DNA from: Caprimulgus europaeus
Taxonomy: Eukaryota > Chordata > Aves > Caprimulgiformes > Caprimulgidae
Reading direction: 5' to 3'
Assembly (NCBI GenBank): GCA_907165065.1
Contig: OU015525.1
Span: 40,964,037 to 41,028,036, forward strand
Length of the DNA: 64,000 nt
How positions within the stretch are numbered: position 1 is the first letter of the stretch; each line of letters opens with the position of its first letter. Positions 47,226-60,755 of the stretch are shown here, in pieces. The notes beneath the pieces were generated by a model. That model had not been told where the DNA came from and ran no database searches. It saw only the letters and a program-made list of their open reading frames with translations. Made by a program: the position numbers and the translations under genes.

Positions 47226-48549
47226 CTCATTGCGTGATGACAGCAGTCATCAGTTTAAATTGATGGGTGTAATCGGATAATGTTGCATCTATTTTAACAC
47301 TGCTACATTTTTTAAGTTAGTTTACACAGGAGGAATTGTTGCTGCTTTTTTGTTTAATAATCGGCAACATAGTCAATATGCACAGCTTTAAATATAATTT
47401 TTTGATATACAAGGACTACAAAATACCTTTTTGCATCTTCAGAAGCCAAGTCTCTTTGTAAAAAAATGATTTATTGATACTATCTTGGCCAAAACCGTCC
47501 CCCTGTTCAGTGTCTGTACAGCAAAGTATGCAGAGGAATATTACTGACTCTATCCTGCATGCAATTAATAGGATCACCACCACTTTCATTTTGGAGGGTG
47601 GGGGGGGGAAAAAAAAAGACACATATGAGAGATATGAGAGAAAGCGATGCATATTTTGATTTCCACCTAAAAAAACTATACTATTAACCTAAAAATAATG
47701 ATTCATAGCAGAACATCGGTTAGAATGTAGGTATGCAATAGATCATGGAAAAGACACTCTGCATGCATTTTGACATTTTTTTGTTAATAAAGGATGGAAT
47801 TCTGGTGTCAAATTTGTTCCCCCCCAAATACAATTTATTTTTTTTTAAAGAAAAAGGCTATTTTTATAAGAACTTAAATATCCTCTTCATTTCATTTTAT
47901 TTTTAAGCCGAATACATTTTCATGTGTTGCTACAAGAAATCTCAAATTATCCAATGATTTTCATTCAGGCATTTTCTAGAAAAGCTTAGAGAATTTGAAG
48001 ACAGCTGGTGTCCTCAAAAATAAAAGCTCAAATCTCTCTCCATCCTCCATAGAGAGCTAAGAATTTTCACAAGGCTCTTTAGAGCACATCAATACTACCA
48101 GTATAGATATGACTAAGCTAAGAAAAACAGATTTAAGTGAGGCTCACGCCATCCTTGTAAGTAGAACTGAAATGGACACTGGGGCTACCTATAATTCGTT
48201 ATCTAGGGTCAGAGATGATCCTAGATGCTAACAAGGAACAAGGGATTCAAATGCAAATGCTTAGAGTGAATATTTTCATGCACTAGAAGGAAAGCTATAG
48301 AAACAAGCAGTATGTCTTAAGAAACTGTTTTCTCCCATACATTCTGTTTTATCAGCCTCCTATACTTTGTTTTCATTTATACCTGTTCCTTTATATTTCT
48401 GTAGCTAAGGGTTTATTTTTTTTTTCTACACCTGAGTAGCTATATCTATCTTTACCCTCCAGCTTTCTCTTAAATAAATAACTTGCTAATTCAGTGTTGC
48501 TCCTCTTCATTCAGCTCTAATTATACCTTGAAATGAAAGGAGAGGGGAT

Positions 48550-48566
48550 GGGGGGGGGGGGGGGGG
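48550..48566 (+). repeat. G17 homopolymer
   Basis: Seventeen consecutive G, preceded by GGGGAT and followed by ATGAAAAAAAAG. Its length may be unreliable, because such runs are prone to sequencing and assembly error. Confidence 0.9.
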
Positions 48567-50605
48567 ATGAAAAAAAAGTGAGGGAAAAGCTTTTTATATT
48601 ACCTACAGTTAACTACAGTACAGCTCAAAATGGCAGTTTATTGACAGATGGACAAATGTAATTGCAGGTCTCAAGGGCTACAATTCAAATTAGATTTAAC
48701 ATTATAGGGGATGACAAGGAATTAGTCTTATCAGCACACATGCCTGTGCTGTGTTTGCTGTTACATATGCCTCTTTTCATCTGGCTGGCTTTTAAATATA
48801 TGAAGTTGAAAGAATGTTTGCAGTATATTTGTATGACAGCACACACACACAAAAAAAATTAGAATATTAAGGAAAAAAATGAACTTTTGTCTTACACTTG
48901 GAGAAATCTTTTCGGGAGCCCAGAGATAAAAAGTCATCCATGGGTGAAGGAGATGAAAGTACCCAGCACACTGCAAAAAGCTTGAAACACACTGTGTTTT
49001 GTGTTACCCCTTGATGACTCCTGAAAGATAGGCACAGGCCTGAATACAACAGTTCAGTGATGAAACAGAAGGTAACATCTGCGGGCATGTGCAAGGGAGG
49101 AGACATTAGAGAGATGCCATTTGCTCAGAAGGAAGGAAAAAAGCAGCGTGGTGGGGAGAGTGCACTAAGCTCTCAAGCCTTGTTGATGAGGAGGTCCAAT
49201 AGAGATGTGTTTCCTGGGCTGTTGCTTCTTTATGGGATTAGGAATCACTTCTGTTTTATCATTTTCAATTGAGACTAACAGATTGGGTATGCAGGTGGGG
49301 AAAGGAAGGGATGAAGTGAAGAGATCGGACACATGGTGTGTAGACAGATGATGAAAGACCTCACATGAGTAGATGAAGTCACTAAAACACTGGGGACAGA
49401 GGAGGGAAAAATGAGTCAAGAGCAACAACCTGACGTTTGAAACAAGTCGTACCAAAACTATGAGATGTAAATGTATCACATTAATGGACAGAGACAGAAG
49501 TTCTATACAAAATAGTGTTAAGTACATCCTCCTAAATACCCTGCAATTGCCATAGCACCAAACTGCTGATCTGTTAAAATCAGAAAATACCACAAAATAA
49601 ACTAATTCAAAAGCTTTCTAAAAGGTTTTCTAATATGTATATGCAGATTTGTGCATCATCAAATCACTCCATGTAAAGATAATTTTGAAATTTCAGCCCA
49701 AGTGGTGCCTCTATCTCTGAGAAGTGGGTTTTGTGGGCTTTGGTGGGGGATTTTTTTGTGACATATGTCACTAGTTTTACAATGTTTTTCAGAATGGGCT
49801 AATGAATGGAATATAACTAAAATTTCCTGACCAAGATGTATAAGGCAATTATAATCGTAGGAAGTGATGAGTGAGTGTCTGTTTCTGAAATACAACCCTG
49901 CTAAGGTGTATCAAGCAGGGATCTGTAAAAGTTGTCTCATTTCTGAAACTCTTCTCCCAGGACTTTCATCTGTTCCAAAACAAGGTCTTGAGGAGGGTCT
50001 GTCAACAAGGGGACCAAAACAGAAATCCAAATATCAGATTGAGGGATTTTTTTTTCTTGTCAATAAATGGCAATAAATGAATGGAATTCCACAAGTAGCT
50101 ATATGTATTACTTTCCACTGTTTTCTCCTGCACTAAGCTATGGATTTCTGTTCGATCCCTTGGGCTCACTTCCTACTCCTTTCACACTTCATTTTACATT
50201 ACTTTGTTACAGAGGGACAAGTCCTAACACTTAAACAATTCGAATGTCTTTATCTGGTTATAGCATGAAGTACTGAGAAGGAAGTGAGATTTGATGAAGA
50301 ATTTTGACTTCAGAAGGCCTGCAAATACCATGTTTACACAACTATACTTTACAATGTTACATATGCTCTGTTGAATGCCCTGAGGATTTTGAAAGGGATT
50401 AAGTGAATTTAGATGTAAAAAAGCTTTAAGCAATAGACTCTAAAGCTTCTTTAGTCCAACTAGCACTTCATTCTGCTCATGCTCTCTTGATATACATGAA
50501 GCAGTGTTTTTCTAAAAGAACATAGTCTGGGAGTCACACATAATCTTTTCATATTGACTAAATCCTGCCACCTTACTAAATGCACCTTTTTTTCTCTCAA
50601 ACCTT

Positions 50606-50639
50606 CCCCTCTTGCAAACCTCCCCCTCTTGCAAACCTC
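50606..50639 (+). repeat. Perfect 17-bp tandem duplication
   Basis: CCCCTCTTGCAAACCTC occurs twice directly adjacent with no difference, which points to a recent replication-slippage or repair event. Confidence 0.9.
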
Positions 50640-53600
50640 CCATATGTAGCTTTTTAGGAAAAGAAAAACTGTCATTTGAAGCAAGCCACTTCAAAGTTGT
50701 TTGTTCACCTCTGAAATATTTTTCCTTCTGAACAGAATAGAGTGCTTCAGCTCTCAAAAATCTAGTCCAGCCATTTCATCTGTCTGAAACAGCTCTAACA
50801 CCTTGCTGTGTGATGCATTTCTATTCCCATTAAATTTCCACTGAATCAGGACTGTCATCTGTGCCATACGGGTGCAGAAGAAGCCCAGCTACAGATTATA
50901 GTGCCATCCTCAGTAAGACACTAAGTAATTCTGTAGTATTTTCTCCAGATTGGTTCTCCCTTGCTTTTAGAAGACTTCTACATTAAAAACTCCTAAACTT
51001 TCTATTATTTTATAATGTTTTGAAGCAAAGCTTATAGGAAAATCTCGTAACTGTGGTCTTTATAAAGCAACCTGTACAGCTACGCTATCTCATGCTAATT
51101 TCTGTTACTTAAAGGTCTTGCAAGAATCTATGTCTCATGATATGAAATCACTCATCACTGCTGCAGAGTGGGAGCTTGGCACACTGTGGTGTACTGTATG
51201 TCATTTGTATTGTTCTTGGGGAAAAAAAAAAACCCTACAAATCTTTCTAGATAGTTTATTTATTATTTTACATTTATATCTCACTTTTCAACTCCTGTAA
51301 CAAACAGTCCTAATGCAAACTATATGTCAATATAGGTATAGGAATAAAAATACATTCAAATATTGGTCGATATATCAAATTCATTTACTTATTTTTCCTC
51401 TAAAGTAGATTACACTACAGTAGTTGGTGTGAAATGTTTTAGAGGTGGGAAACAAGACACCCATACACAGACAGAAGCCCAGACATTCACTTAGGGTAAG
51501 CAACCATTCAACGGATTCGAACCAACAGATTTCGTTGTTGTTTGCTTTTTGTTAGTTTGCTGTTGAATTCCATGACAAATTGAGCCAAATCTAGGGGCAG
51601 TCTATTCCTTCTGATTTATGTAACACAGCGGCTGTTCATTCAGCAAAGAAAGATTTGATGGACAGTAGCACTAATTGAGAATTATTAAGTTTTGTGCAGT
51701 GACTGAAATCTGAACACATATAGCTGCCTGGAGCTGAACTAGTTTGAGGAATGGAGAGTCACAGGTCAAGACTCAAGTCTTGAATGAGTGAGGAAGGTTT
51801 AAGCAAGAGATACTGTGCACACACGTTGTTTAACATTTGGCCTTTCTTCAACTCTGACCTGACTTTCAGTCAGCTGAAATCAGTGAGGAGTTCCCATGCT
51901 GTTATAATAAAACAAATGTTACCATCCCACAGTGCTGCTGCTGCAAACGTGACACGGATGAGAGCTTTCTCAGTTCCTGAAATAAAATACAAGAACTTGC
52001 AGAGACTTATCTGTAAGGTGAGTGGGGAACAGAAGAAAAATCCAGTCCTCCATAGGTAGCACAGTCTGTGGGCTCTTTCATGAGTGGAAAAGACCTTCAG
52101 CTCTTAGTCTCCCTGTGAAGGATGATGTTTTGTTCTGTGAATGCTGCTAAAAGAAAAGGATCCTTGAGAAAGTAAAGATTTTCCCCTTCATGGCTGTCCT
52201 TCCTTGTGGGAAATTGAAAATGTGCAGTGAGAGGAGACTGAGAGAAACAAAAGCTGCAGGAGCAGAGAGAGGCAAGCTGGAATCAAGAAAACAGAAATGA
52301 AGCCAGAAAGACACAATAAATATGGAGAAAAAGAAAGGCAATGAAATATATCATCAGAATAGAAGAAAAAACCTGAGAACAAACTGAAAACTGTGGGCCA
52401 AATTGGTTCCAAACAAATATGTTCAAACCAAGGGAGAGAAATAAAGATGGTGAGAGAATAATGGGGATAAAAAAGAAAAAAAAAAAGGTCCATAAGTACA
52501 TGGTCAGCATCCGTCCTGATGTCTTCACATCAGGAGCGTCCACAGAGAAGGGACTGCACCATTTGGCCCTCTCCTACAGCTGCCTGAAGGTTAGTGCTTT
52601 AGCTACACTGGTGCAGGACTGAAAATGATGTGACCCTGTGCTGGGCCTCCTTCCAGAAAAGAGAATGCAAGTAAAAGTCAGCAGCAGAAGCAAAAGATGT
52701 ATTTCAAACTTTGACATCCTTTTCTGACCCCTTATTAAGTTAGCTTGCAGAATGAGCAGTGAGACCAGACCTCACCCACAGCTACTGTAACAACAACAGT
52801 TCATATCAATAAATAAATCTCTCCTACCCTGCCCCCCACCCCCTTCACTAAAATGCTTCAGTTTCACACAAAGGATTGTCAAACTTGGAATTTTCTTTAG
52901 AATGACTTCTTACAGCTAACAGGCTAATTCAACATTATTAAAGCCTTTAATTTTCACCACTAATTCCTTTGGTTTAGTGTCTATTTAATAAAAAAAAAAA
53001 ATGACATCTTATTATGAAAATTAACTATTGATTACCCATTGGTAGAACTTCATTAGCACCTTCATACTTGGGCTCTACGTGTTTTAAAAAATCAATACAA
53101 CAGGCCACGTAGGCAGAAAACTTATCTCTTTTTCTGCCTTGCAAAAGATCTTGGACCCATTTACCCCTGAAGTGAGCAAGATAGTGCCCTGCAGAGGCCC
53201 TGGCGTGTTTTAGATAGGACCATGCCTCCTGATGCCACTACAGACTAGCCCTGGCTGCCAGCTCCCCTGCACAGGGCACATCCAAAGTACAATCCAGTTC
53301 TTTGCTCCAGACTAGATAAAAGTGCATTTCTTTTCTCCAGGGTGTTTTGTTCTAAGTGAACGCTGTCCCCAGAGTATTGTAACAGCAACAACAAATCTCT
53401 GAATGCTGAATTTTATTAAGAGCATTTGCAGACATGTGAGATTTAAGCACTCAAAACAATTCAAATCCTGGCATATTTAGCTGGAGCACACAACAGCAAA
53501 GCAACTTGTCAGTCTATTATTTTTGCAAAAATTTTGAAAACTCAAACAAGATCTCAAAGGCCCAGAGGCAAAGAATATCATTATAGAATGTACAGACATG

Positions 53601-54243
53601 CTTTCAAAATGAACTGATTATCATAAATACAGCAGGTAAATAAACTAGGCAATTTGTCTGTGGTCTAGTGAAAACAGACAGCCAGTTTTATTTGTGAGTT
53701 CACTGGATGTGCTGATAAAATCTTGCCTGATGCACCACTGAGCTATTACAAAAGTAACAAAAATACGTCATTTAAATTAAATATTTTCCTTGTCTATGAA
53801 GAGAGGTTTTTTCTAAGAAGAACTATTGTAAGAAGAGCAGTCCTCTGCTGTGGGCTTCACAGAGATCAGTGAAGGAATGCAATGAAGTTTTTCACTCAAA
53901 GATACTGACGCAGTCGATAAGAAAGAAAAAAAAACAAGAGTGAATTCTGGTTTGGATTTACAACAACAATATGCAAGAGGAGAACATTTTGCTCTTCATT
54001 TAAGTGTCCACTTCTCTGCCTCCCAACATGCCCTGGTTCTCAGGCACTGGGTAAACACAATGCAGATGGGATGGTTAAACCACCAAGAAGTCCATCAAGT
54101 TGAGTCTACACGGCTCCTTGGACTGTGCTTACTATTTTGAGAGAATTCAGATACACTCAGTAAGTAAGTGTGGACTGAAATCTTTGGAATTCACTTAGTT
54201 CAGAAAAAATTATTGAATCACAACAGTCAAAAATAATTCTATA

Positions 54244-54372
54244 GCCCTGCCTGAACTGTTTCCATGGTCACACCTCTTTGTGTGATAGCAAATGGCTATG
54301 AAGAACTTCCTCCCTTGCAGACATCTGAAACCAGGATGTCAGGAAAGAGAAGTAAAGTCCATTAAGCACTAT
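54244..54372 (+). repeat. Direct duplication, copy 1 (129 bp)
   Basis: This copy aligns without gaps to 55592-55720 in the same orientation. I count about 14 differences by eye, so roughly nine in ten bases match. Shared landmarks are GCCCTGCCTGAACTGT, GTGTGATAGCAAATGGCT, GAAGAACTTCCTCCCTTG and AGACATCTGAAACCAGGATG. It matches no family I know. Confidence 0.88.
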
Positions 54373-55591
54373 AAAGTTCTTACAGATGAGACGAAACTCA
54401 GAAGTGATGTTCCTATTGCTAGGCAATCAGTTTGCAAGCCCGTAGTCATGAACTTTAATCTTTGCCAACTTTAATCTTACTTGCAATCTGATTATTCATG
54501 TTTCACAGCTAATCTTTTCTGCAGGTTTCAGAATCTGATTTCTGTAGTTACTTTTCAAACACAAGCTGTCCAATGCACCATGTATTGAAGGTAGGAAACA
54601 AATGTACATAAATATTTATAATTTAATTGAACATTTCCTAAATGTAGCAACATTAATAGACATCTGGAAGATAAACAATTAAGATCCAATAAATAACAGG
54701 AAAAAAATGGAAAACTAGGTTTCAGTAGTAGAGGCAGTTTTATTTTTTTTCTAAATGTTTCCCTGTTTATTCCCTGATTTTGAATCTTACTTCATGCTGG
54801 ATTAATTAGCCTATGCTTGAGTGGGGCTTCATGAGCTCTTCTGCTCACTGTAATTCATTGCTCAAAAGGTTGTACCATGATCTTATAATGGGCAGCATAA
54901 TGTTCAATTTCTAATTATAGGTCTACATCTTTGCTCTGTCACAGAGGCCAGAACTCCAAGAAGAAAGCAGTAAGCAGAATTAGACCTCACTGACAAAAAT
55001 ATTACTGCGTGATGGCAGTGAGACCACACAGACTCTGAAGCAATTAGGAGATCTCTAGTTCTGTGTTTGCTCCATAATTGCAGCTGCAGAATGAGTATAC
55101 AAAGGAAGGTGGAAATGTATTGTGTAAGACAATGTAAAAACATAGAATAAGGACAGTCCTTGGTTTGGAGAGCTAGCCTTGGAAATAAACAGGAAAAAAA
55201 CAATGTTTTGTAAAAACAATGGTCGTGTAAATTCCCCTATATATGGCTTTCTGTACATAGCTTTCAGTAGAAAGTCTTTTGGTGAGGAAAGAGAATTTTC
55301 TGAGAAAAATTTGGGTTCAATGAAATGACTAAAGAGAAGCAGAACATATTTTGAAGGATGGGGCTATAAATGGGGTAGGAAATAAAGGAGAGTGTCCGAG
55401 GCAACAAGATGAAGAGTTCATGGATAAGGTGGTCTGGAAAAGGCACCACAGGACAGACTGTAGGCATGAAGAGCTTGGCATCATGGCACCGCTGAGAACA
55501 CAGTTCTCTGCTGCAGCCCCTTCTGCAGCCCCATCCTGCTGCTTGCCCTCATTCACCTCCCTCAGACATCATCTCTAGGGAAATTAGCACT
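54373..55591. other. Spacer between the two duplicated segments
   Basis: 1.2 kb of AT-rich unique-looking sequence. Open frames up to 99 codons overlap on both strands around 54904-55578 and have no recognisable features. The part at 55480-55560 is locally GC-rich (CTGCAGCCCC repeated). Confidence 0.5.
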
Positions 55592-55720
55592 GCCCTGCCT
55601 GAACTGTGTTTATGGTCACATCTTTCTGTGTGATAGCAAATGGCTGTGAAGAACTTCCTCCCTTGAAGACATCTGAAACCAGGATGTGAGGAAAGAAAAG
55701 TAATGTTCATTAAGCTTTAT
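55592..55720 (+). repeat. Direct duplication, copy 2 (129 bp)
   Basis: The partner of 54244-54372, in the same orientation, with the same length and no gaps. Similarity stops abruptly at both ends (GCCCTGCC on the left, AAGC-TTTAT on the right). Confidence 0.88.
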
Positions 55721-55999
55721 CTTCACCCTCTGTTGTTTGCTGTGGGCTTGCTTTTCTGCAGGGAAAAGTCCAAGAGTCATGCCTTTTTTAGTTTTCTTTT
55801 CTTTCACTCCTCCCAAACCAAAAACTATGTAGTTGAAAATGCTTCTAATCTTATGAGACATGCTTGTCTCTATCCACCAATAGACTTACTACTCTGTTTC
55901 TCCAAATTTGTGAGTTGTTTCAGAGACCAGTAGCCATCCCAAGGATGTTGGCCATTCAGCACAAAGATGGTAAATACAATCAGACATCTCTTGTAAGCC

Positions 56000-56038
56000 A
56001 TTATTATTATTATTAATAATATTAGTATTATTATTATC
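56000..56038 (+). repeat. (ATT)n microsatellite, imperfect
   Basis: ATTATTATTATTATTAATAA then TATTAGTATTATTATTATCA: about 39 bases of imperfect ATT repeat. Confidence 0.85.
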
Positions 56039-58275
56039 ATCTTAGCATTCAAGACATTAAGAAAGATATTGAAAAGCATACAACAAAGGAAACTGAAAGT
56101 AAGGAGAAACATAATCTTAGGATACTGTTCCCGTGAATGGTATCTCTAATTAGATGGCATCTCTCAGAATTCCCCATGGATAATGCCAAGTTATTGTTTA
56201 ATTGGAATAAACCTTACCTGCTGTCTACCTGAGTGAGCCCTAGAGCATGCCTACTTTGACAATGTTTCTATGCTGACATTTTCAATGGCAAGCCCTCAGA
56301 CTTTGTAGTCTGTAGACTTTTGTAAAGTAGTCAGAGGAGAGGAAGAGTACAGGAAGCAATTTCCCAACTCCCTACACAAATTACACTCAGAAAATGTCAG
56401 AAAAAGCATTGCTGATTAGTGCTCCAAACTGGAAACAGATATACCTAAAAACTTGCTATGTTCAACAGGAAGACAGAAAATTTGGGGAAAATAAAAAAAA
56501 AAAAGGTGGGAGGAACAAAACTAAAGAACAATCTTTCATTTAAACAATACTCAAATGCTTGTAGGGAAAAAGGACAAAATAATCACAAATCTGAGAGTAC
56601 TTCTGCTAACATACCCCAAATGGGATTGTGCAGGGAAGAATCTGCATACACGGGTAACAATTTGGGCTGATGTCAGAAAGCTGCAAGACACATTGGATGG
56701 CAAAAAGAGGGAAGTCCTACCATGCAAGAGCTGCAGAGTGGCCAAACTTCCATCCCACAAGGTAGCCATACTACTATCCAATGTTCACTCCAGACCCCAA
56801 GATTGTAACCGTCACTGACAGAAATTAAAAAAAAAAATGAGGAAACCTTCCAGAGTGCTTAACAGTGGATAAGTGTCTAAAATGTTTTTCATAACTGAGT
56901 AAATTTCCCCATTTGAAACAATACCAGGTATCCAGTTTTGGAGATAAAATTCAGAACATGTAACAGGAAACAAGACACCATCGTTACCCTGGAAAAGTTC
57001 ATACTACTTTGCTCCAAAGAACAATTTTTTAGGTAGACTGTGATGATGATTCAAAACACCACTCTATCAACACCACAAATAGAGATAAATACCCCTGCTA
57101 TGGGTCTTATTTTAGTTTGCTAAATTGGCAACACTCTTATCATGAAAGAAAAGCTTACATCCTGTGTTTTGGCTAGACATCAATAAACTCGACAGAAATA
57201 ATCAGCTTCATAGTCTTAGGTTCTCCCTATTAATTCAAGTCATAGTTTCACAACATGCTGACAGGAAATGTGCTAAATCTGCATGAAGCAAGTTAGCCTT
57301 ACCATAGTCACCAGCTGACGACTGCTCTTAACGGCACATTGCTGTGTGTGAGAGAGACAGAGGGTCACAGAGAGAAGAGTTGAGGTATCATTTGGTTTAT
57401 AAAGTCTATATATGGCTAAAAGCATACCTGGCAGTACTATCTCCACCATAAAACATTTTAAAGATGCCGCTATAGCATTTTGTATCAAAGTAAATCATCT
57501 TTTCTGAAAAATACAGGTGTCTGCATGTCTTCAGTGTTTATTTTGGAAGACTATAAGGCCATACAGATATAAATAAATTAGAATTTGATTTGTAATAATT
57601 AGTTCAGACTCCTTTAATATATTTATTTTTATTAAATAGATTTCTGTAAATTATTAAGATGTAACATAGGAAACTGAATACTATTAAATGCTTATTCTTG
57701 CCATGAAGTATAACCTACTACTTGGCAGAAGGTAACCGGCATTCAGAATCACATCCAGAACTGGACTTTTCTCTGCTCTGGGATTACTAGCAGTACTCTG
57801 AACTTTTTTCACATTAAAAATAGAGGCATAGAGTCAAAGCCTCAAAAACTTATTACATATGAGCATAAAATCTCTATCATTAGCCTACGTTTAAAAATAA
57901 TTATTCCTCTGAACAAAAACAAATAAAAATTAGAAGACCTGTTTACAATTTTAAAAACTTTTCAGTATCAATGATCTTGTAATTATTTCTACAAAATTTA
58001 TGCTTGATAAAATATTTTGGTTCTACAAACAGCACTTCCAACAAAAAAAATATCTTTTAAATCCTGATGGGCTTTTGCACCAATCCTAACTCTTATACAG
58101 TTGCATTTTAGATATCAGAGTCATTATCTCCTGGCTTTAATACTTTATAGGTATCCTTTACTGTCTTTAAAACAGCAATTTTTTCCTGTTTTGTTTCCTT
58201 TTCATGAACAATTGCATGGTGTTCATCATGTCACATGTATGTTTATGCAATATTAGCTGAAGCCTGTCATTACTG

Positions 58276-58288
58276 ATTTGCATAACAA
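58276..58288 (+). promoter_or_regulatory. Octamer plus SOX-like site
   Basis: ATTTGCATAACAA contains the exact octamer ATTTGCAT followed directly by an ACAA SOX-like core. It is close to the reverse complement of the known OCT4-SOX2 composite site. Nearby are TTATGCAAT (near 58242) and several AT-rich cores. This is a motif match only; function is not shown. Confidence 0.3.
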
Positions 58289-59944
58289 GTGATCTGGCTA
58301 CTCATTTCAATGAACCAACTCTTTAATTTCTACATGTTAAGAATTTGGGAAAATAACTGTTCTTGTGTATGACAAACATTATTTTTGTAAATTACTAGCT
58401 GATTACTTTAATGATGTATTATAGGCTCGGAGCTTATTGTGTATAATAACATCTTTCATAGTTCAAAGATACTTTCATGAATACCATAGGGGAAACAGTT
58501 TTCTTCAAATGATCTTTGCAATGGGTCATTTCTCTTGAACTTGCTACAGTCATCAGTATGAGAAAGTACTGGATTTTTTTTCTACCTAATTTTTTTTTGA
58601 GTGACATGGCATAGAGGAAACCATTGCCCATGACTGACTTTTTCAGACAGCTTCAAAAGAGGTAACTAAAAAGACATGCTATTCATCCTACTACATCACT
58701 ATGGTTGAAAATTAATCTTGTTATTCTTTTTCTAGTAATTGAGGTAAATGTAAATCTAATATTAGCTGGTGTTAAGTCTGCCATCAGTAACTTGCAATGG
58801 AGTTGTATTTGATTATGCCCAGGGTGAATCTGACTTTTGATCTCATGGTTGGAAGATTATGTTTATTGTCATCTGATGTTGTTGAAAATGGTAAATGCTT
58901 TAAGAAGCATAAGGAAATAATATGTGTGCAGTAATGTTGACCTAGGATATTCTTTTTAAATTCCCACTGGAGAGTAGGAAGATGTTCATTTTTCCGCTCA
59001 CCTTCTCTTCTTTTTGAGTTTGTTGTTTTTTCTAGCCTCTTAGGGAAAACCATATTCCTCTCACCTACTTGTGCTAGTTCACGAGACAAGTAAGATGAGA
59101 TATCCTGTTCCCCTTTTGCTCAAACCCTTCCTGTTTTGGTGTGCAAACCTTTCCAGTTGGACTCAAGTGCCTCTTTTGAGTCCTTTATCATGCTGCATGG
59201 CACAGATCAACATGAAGCTCCAAAGCAGTAATTGCACATTTAGTAAGATGCAGAAGATTTCCACTTCTTTTCTTCACATCTTGAAGAAGCTTCCTAAATT
59301 CACTTGTTTGAACCTTATGTGTTTTTCTCTATGCCATCTCCATTTGTTACCTATCTGGTTTGATCTGCCTGCTATTCAGCTGAGATTTTGAACTCCCGTG
59401 CATTACACTACTGACATCAGTTGTCATATTTGTGAAGGAACAGAAATAATGCATGAATGATATACTCAACTAAACTACCTTGAACCTATTATTATTCTGT
59501 GTAGGAGTCCATGCTTCCTAAAATCTGTTGGTAATCTACAAAAATTCGCATTGCTCAGCGTAAAGGTACTTTGCCAATCCGTTCCTGCACATTCTTATGT
59601 TTGCATTTATGTTATCATGAAGGTTGGTTGGCCATATATCAGCAATTATATCTGTTTATCCTCACCCAAATCTCTATTAGCAATGACTAAGCAAAGACTG
59701 TCTCCTTATATAATTCTTTAAGATGCATGTTAAATAGCTCAATAAACAATGAGGTTCATGTTATCCTATAAGATTCAGCTGGGTCTGCTTCCAAATCTTA
59801 AACAAGTTTTTCATTTCTTGTCTTTGGAAGGCTACATCATGATTTTGATTAATCCTTCTAGAAGATAGATGTTTAGCCTATATTTCCCTTTCCTTAATTT
59901 TATGATCTAATTTCTAATAGCAACTCCTATAAATCTTTACATTT

Positions 59945-60755
59945 GAGTGCATCCTCAGCAAGTTTGCTGATGATACCAAGCTATATGGTGTGGTTGACAC
60001 GCTGGAGGGACAGGACGCCATCCAGAGGGATCTTGACAGGCTTGAGAGGTGGGCCTGTGCCAACCTCATGAAGTTCAACAAGGCCAAATGCAAGGTCCTG
60101 CACCTGGGTCAGGGCAACCACAAGCACAAGTACAGGCTGGGCAATGAGCGGCTTGAGGCCAGCTTTGAAGAGAAAGACTTGGGAGTGATGGTAGATGAGC
60201 AGCTGAACATGAGCTGGAAATGTGCACTTGCAGCCCAGAAGGCCAACCATATCCTGGGCTGCATCAAGAGAAGTGTGGCCAGCAGGTCGAGGGAGGTGAT
60301 CCTCCCCCTCTACTCAGCTCTCATAAGGCCCCACCTGGAGTACTGCATCCAGTTCTGGAGCCCCCAACACAAGAAAGACATGGACCTGTTAGAACAAGTC
60401 CAAAAGAGGGGCACAAGGATGATCTAAGGGCTGGAGCACTTCTCCTGTGAGGACAGGCAGAGAGAGTTGGGGCTCTTCAGCCTGGAAAAGAGAAGGCTCT
60501 GGGGAGATCTTATAGCGACCTTCCAGTACCTGAAGGGGCCTACAAGGAAGCTAGGGAGAGACTTTTCATAAGGGCAGGTAGTGACAGAACAAGGGGAAAT
60601 GGCTTTAAACTGGAAGAGGGTAGGTTTAGATTAGACATTAGGAAGAAATTATTTCCTGTGGGGTTGGTGAGACACTGGAACAGGTTGCCTAGAGAAGTTG
60701 TGGATGCCCCCTCCCTGGAAGTGTTCAAGGCCAGGTTGGATGAGGCTTTGAGCAA
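59945..60755 (+). pseudogene. CR1 ORF2 C-terminal RT remnant
   Basis: The translation begins [15 protein letters not shown], with an intact FADD catalytic motif at about 59963-59974. It stays open to 60427 through [77 protein letters not shown] and [18 protein letters not shown] one-base insertion around 60405-60415 (AGAGGGGCAC) shifts the frame and leads to TAA at 60425-60427. The downstream block ([17 protein letters not shown]) is in another frame. The parts of RT before motif C are absent, so the remnant has no activity. Confidence 0.9.

Larger units (their letters stand above)
47226..54243. other. Long AT-rich tract, no gene seen
   Basis: About 7 kb with no recognised repeat family or gene. 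Its low-complexity content includes G9 followed by A-runs near 47600-47617, G17 at 48550-48566, a short CA run near 48839 and a 17-base tandem duplication at 50606-50639. The longest open frame is 142 codons (49165-49593, minus). It is rich in hydrophobic residues but has no domain and no support. Confidence 0.5.
55721..59944. other. Long AT-rich tract, no gene seen
   Basis: About 4.2 kb without a recognised gene or element. It contains an ATT microsatellite (56000-56038) and a possible octamer-type regulatory stretch near 58200-58330. Open frames are at most 106 codons (59071-59391) and lack recognisable features. Confidence 0.5.

Noticed and set aside
49165-49593. 142-codon open frame on the minus strand
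   Set aside because: The composition is consistent with chance. There is no domain, no splice or start support, and another frame overlaps it on the opposite strand.
57800-57850. AGGCATAGAGTCAAAGCCTC as a CR1 end
   Set aside because: It resembles the CR1 terminus only over a few bases, and no CR1 body follows.
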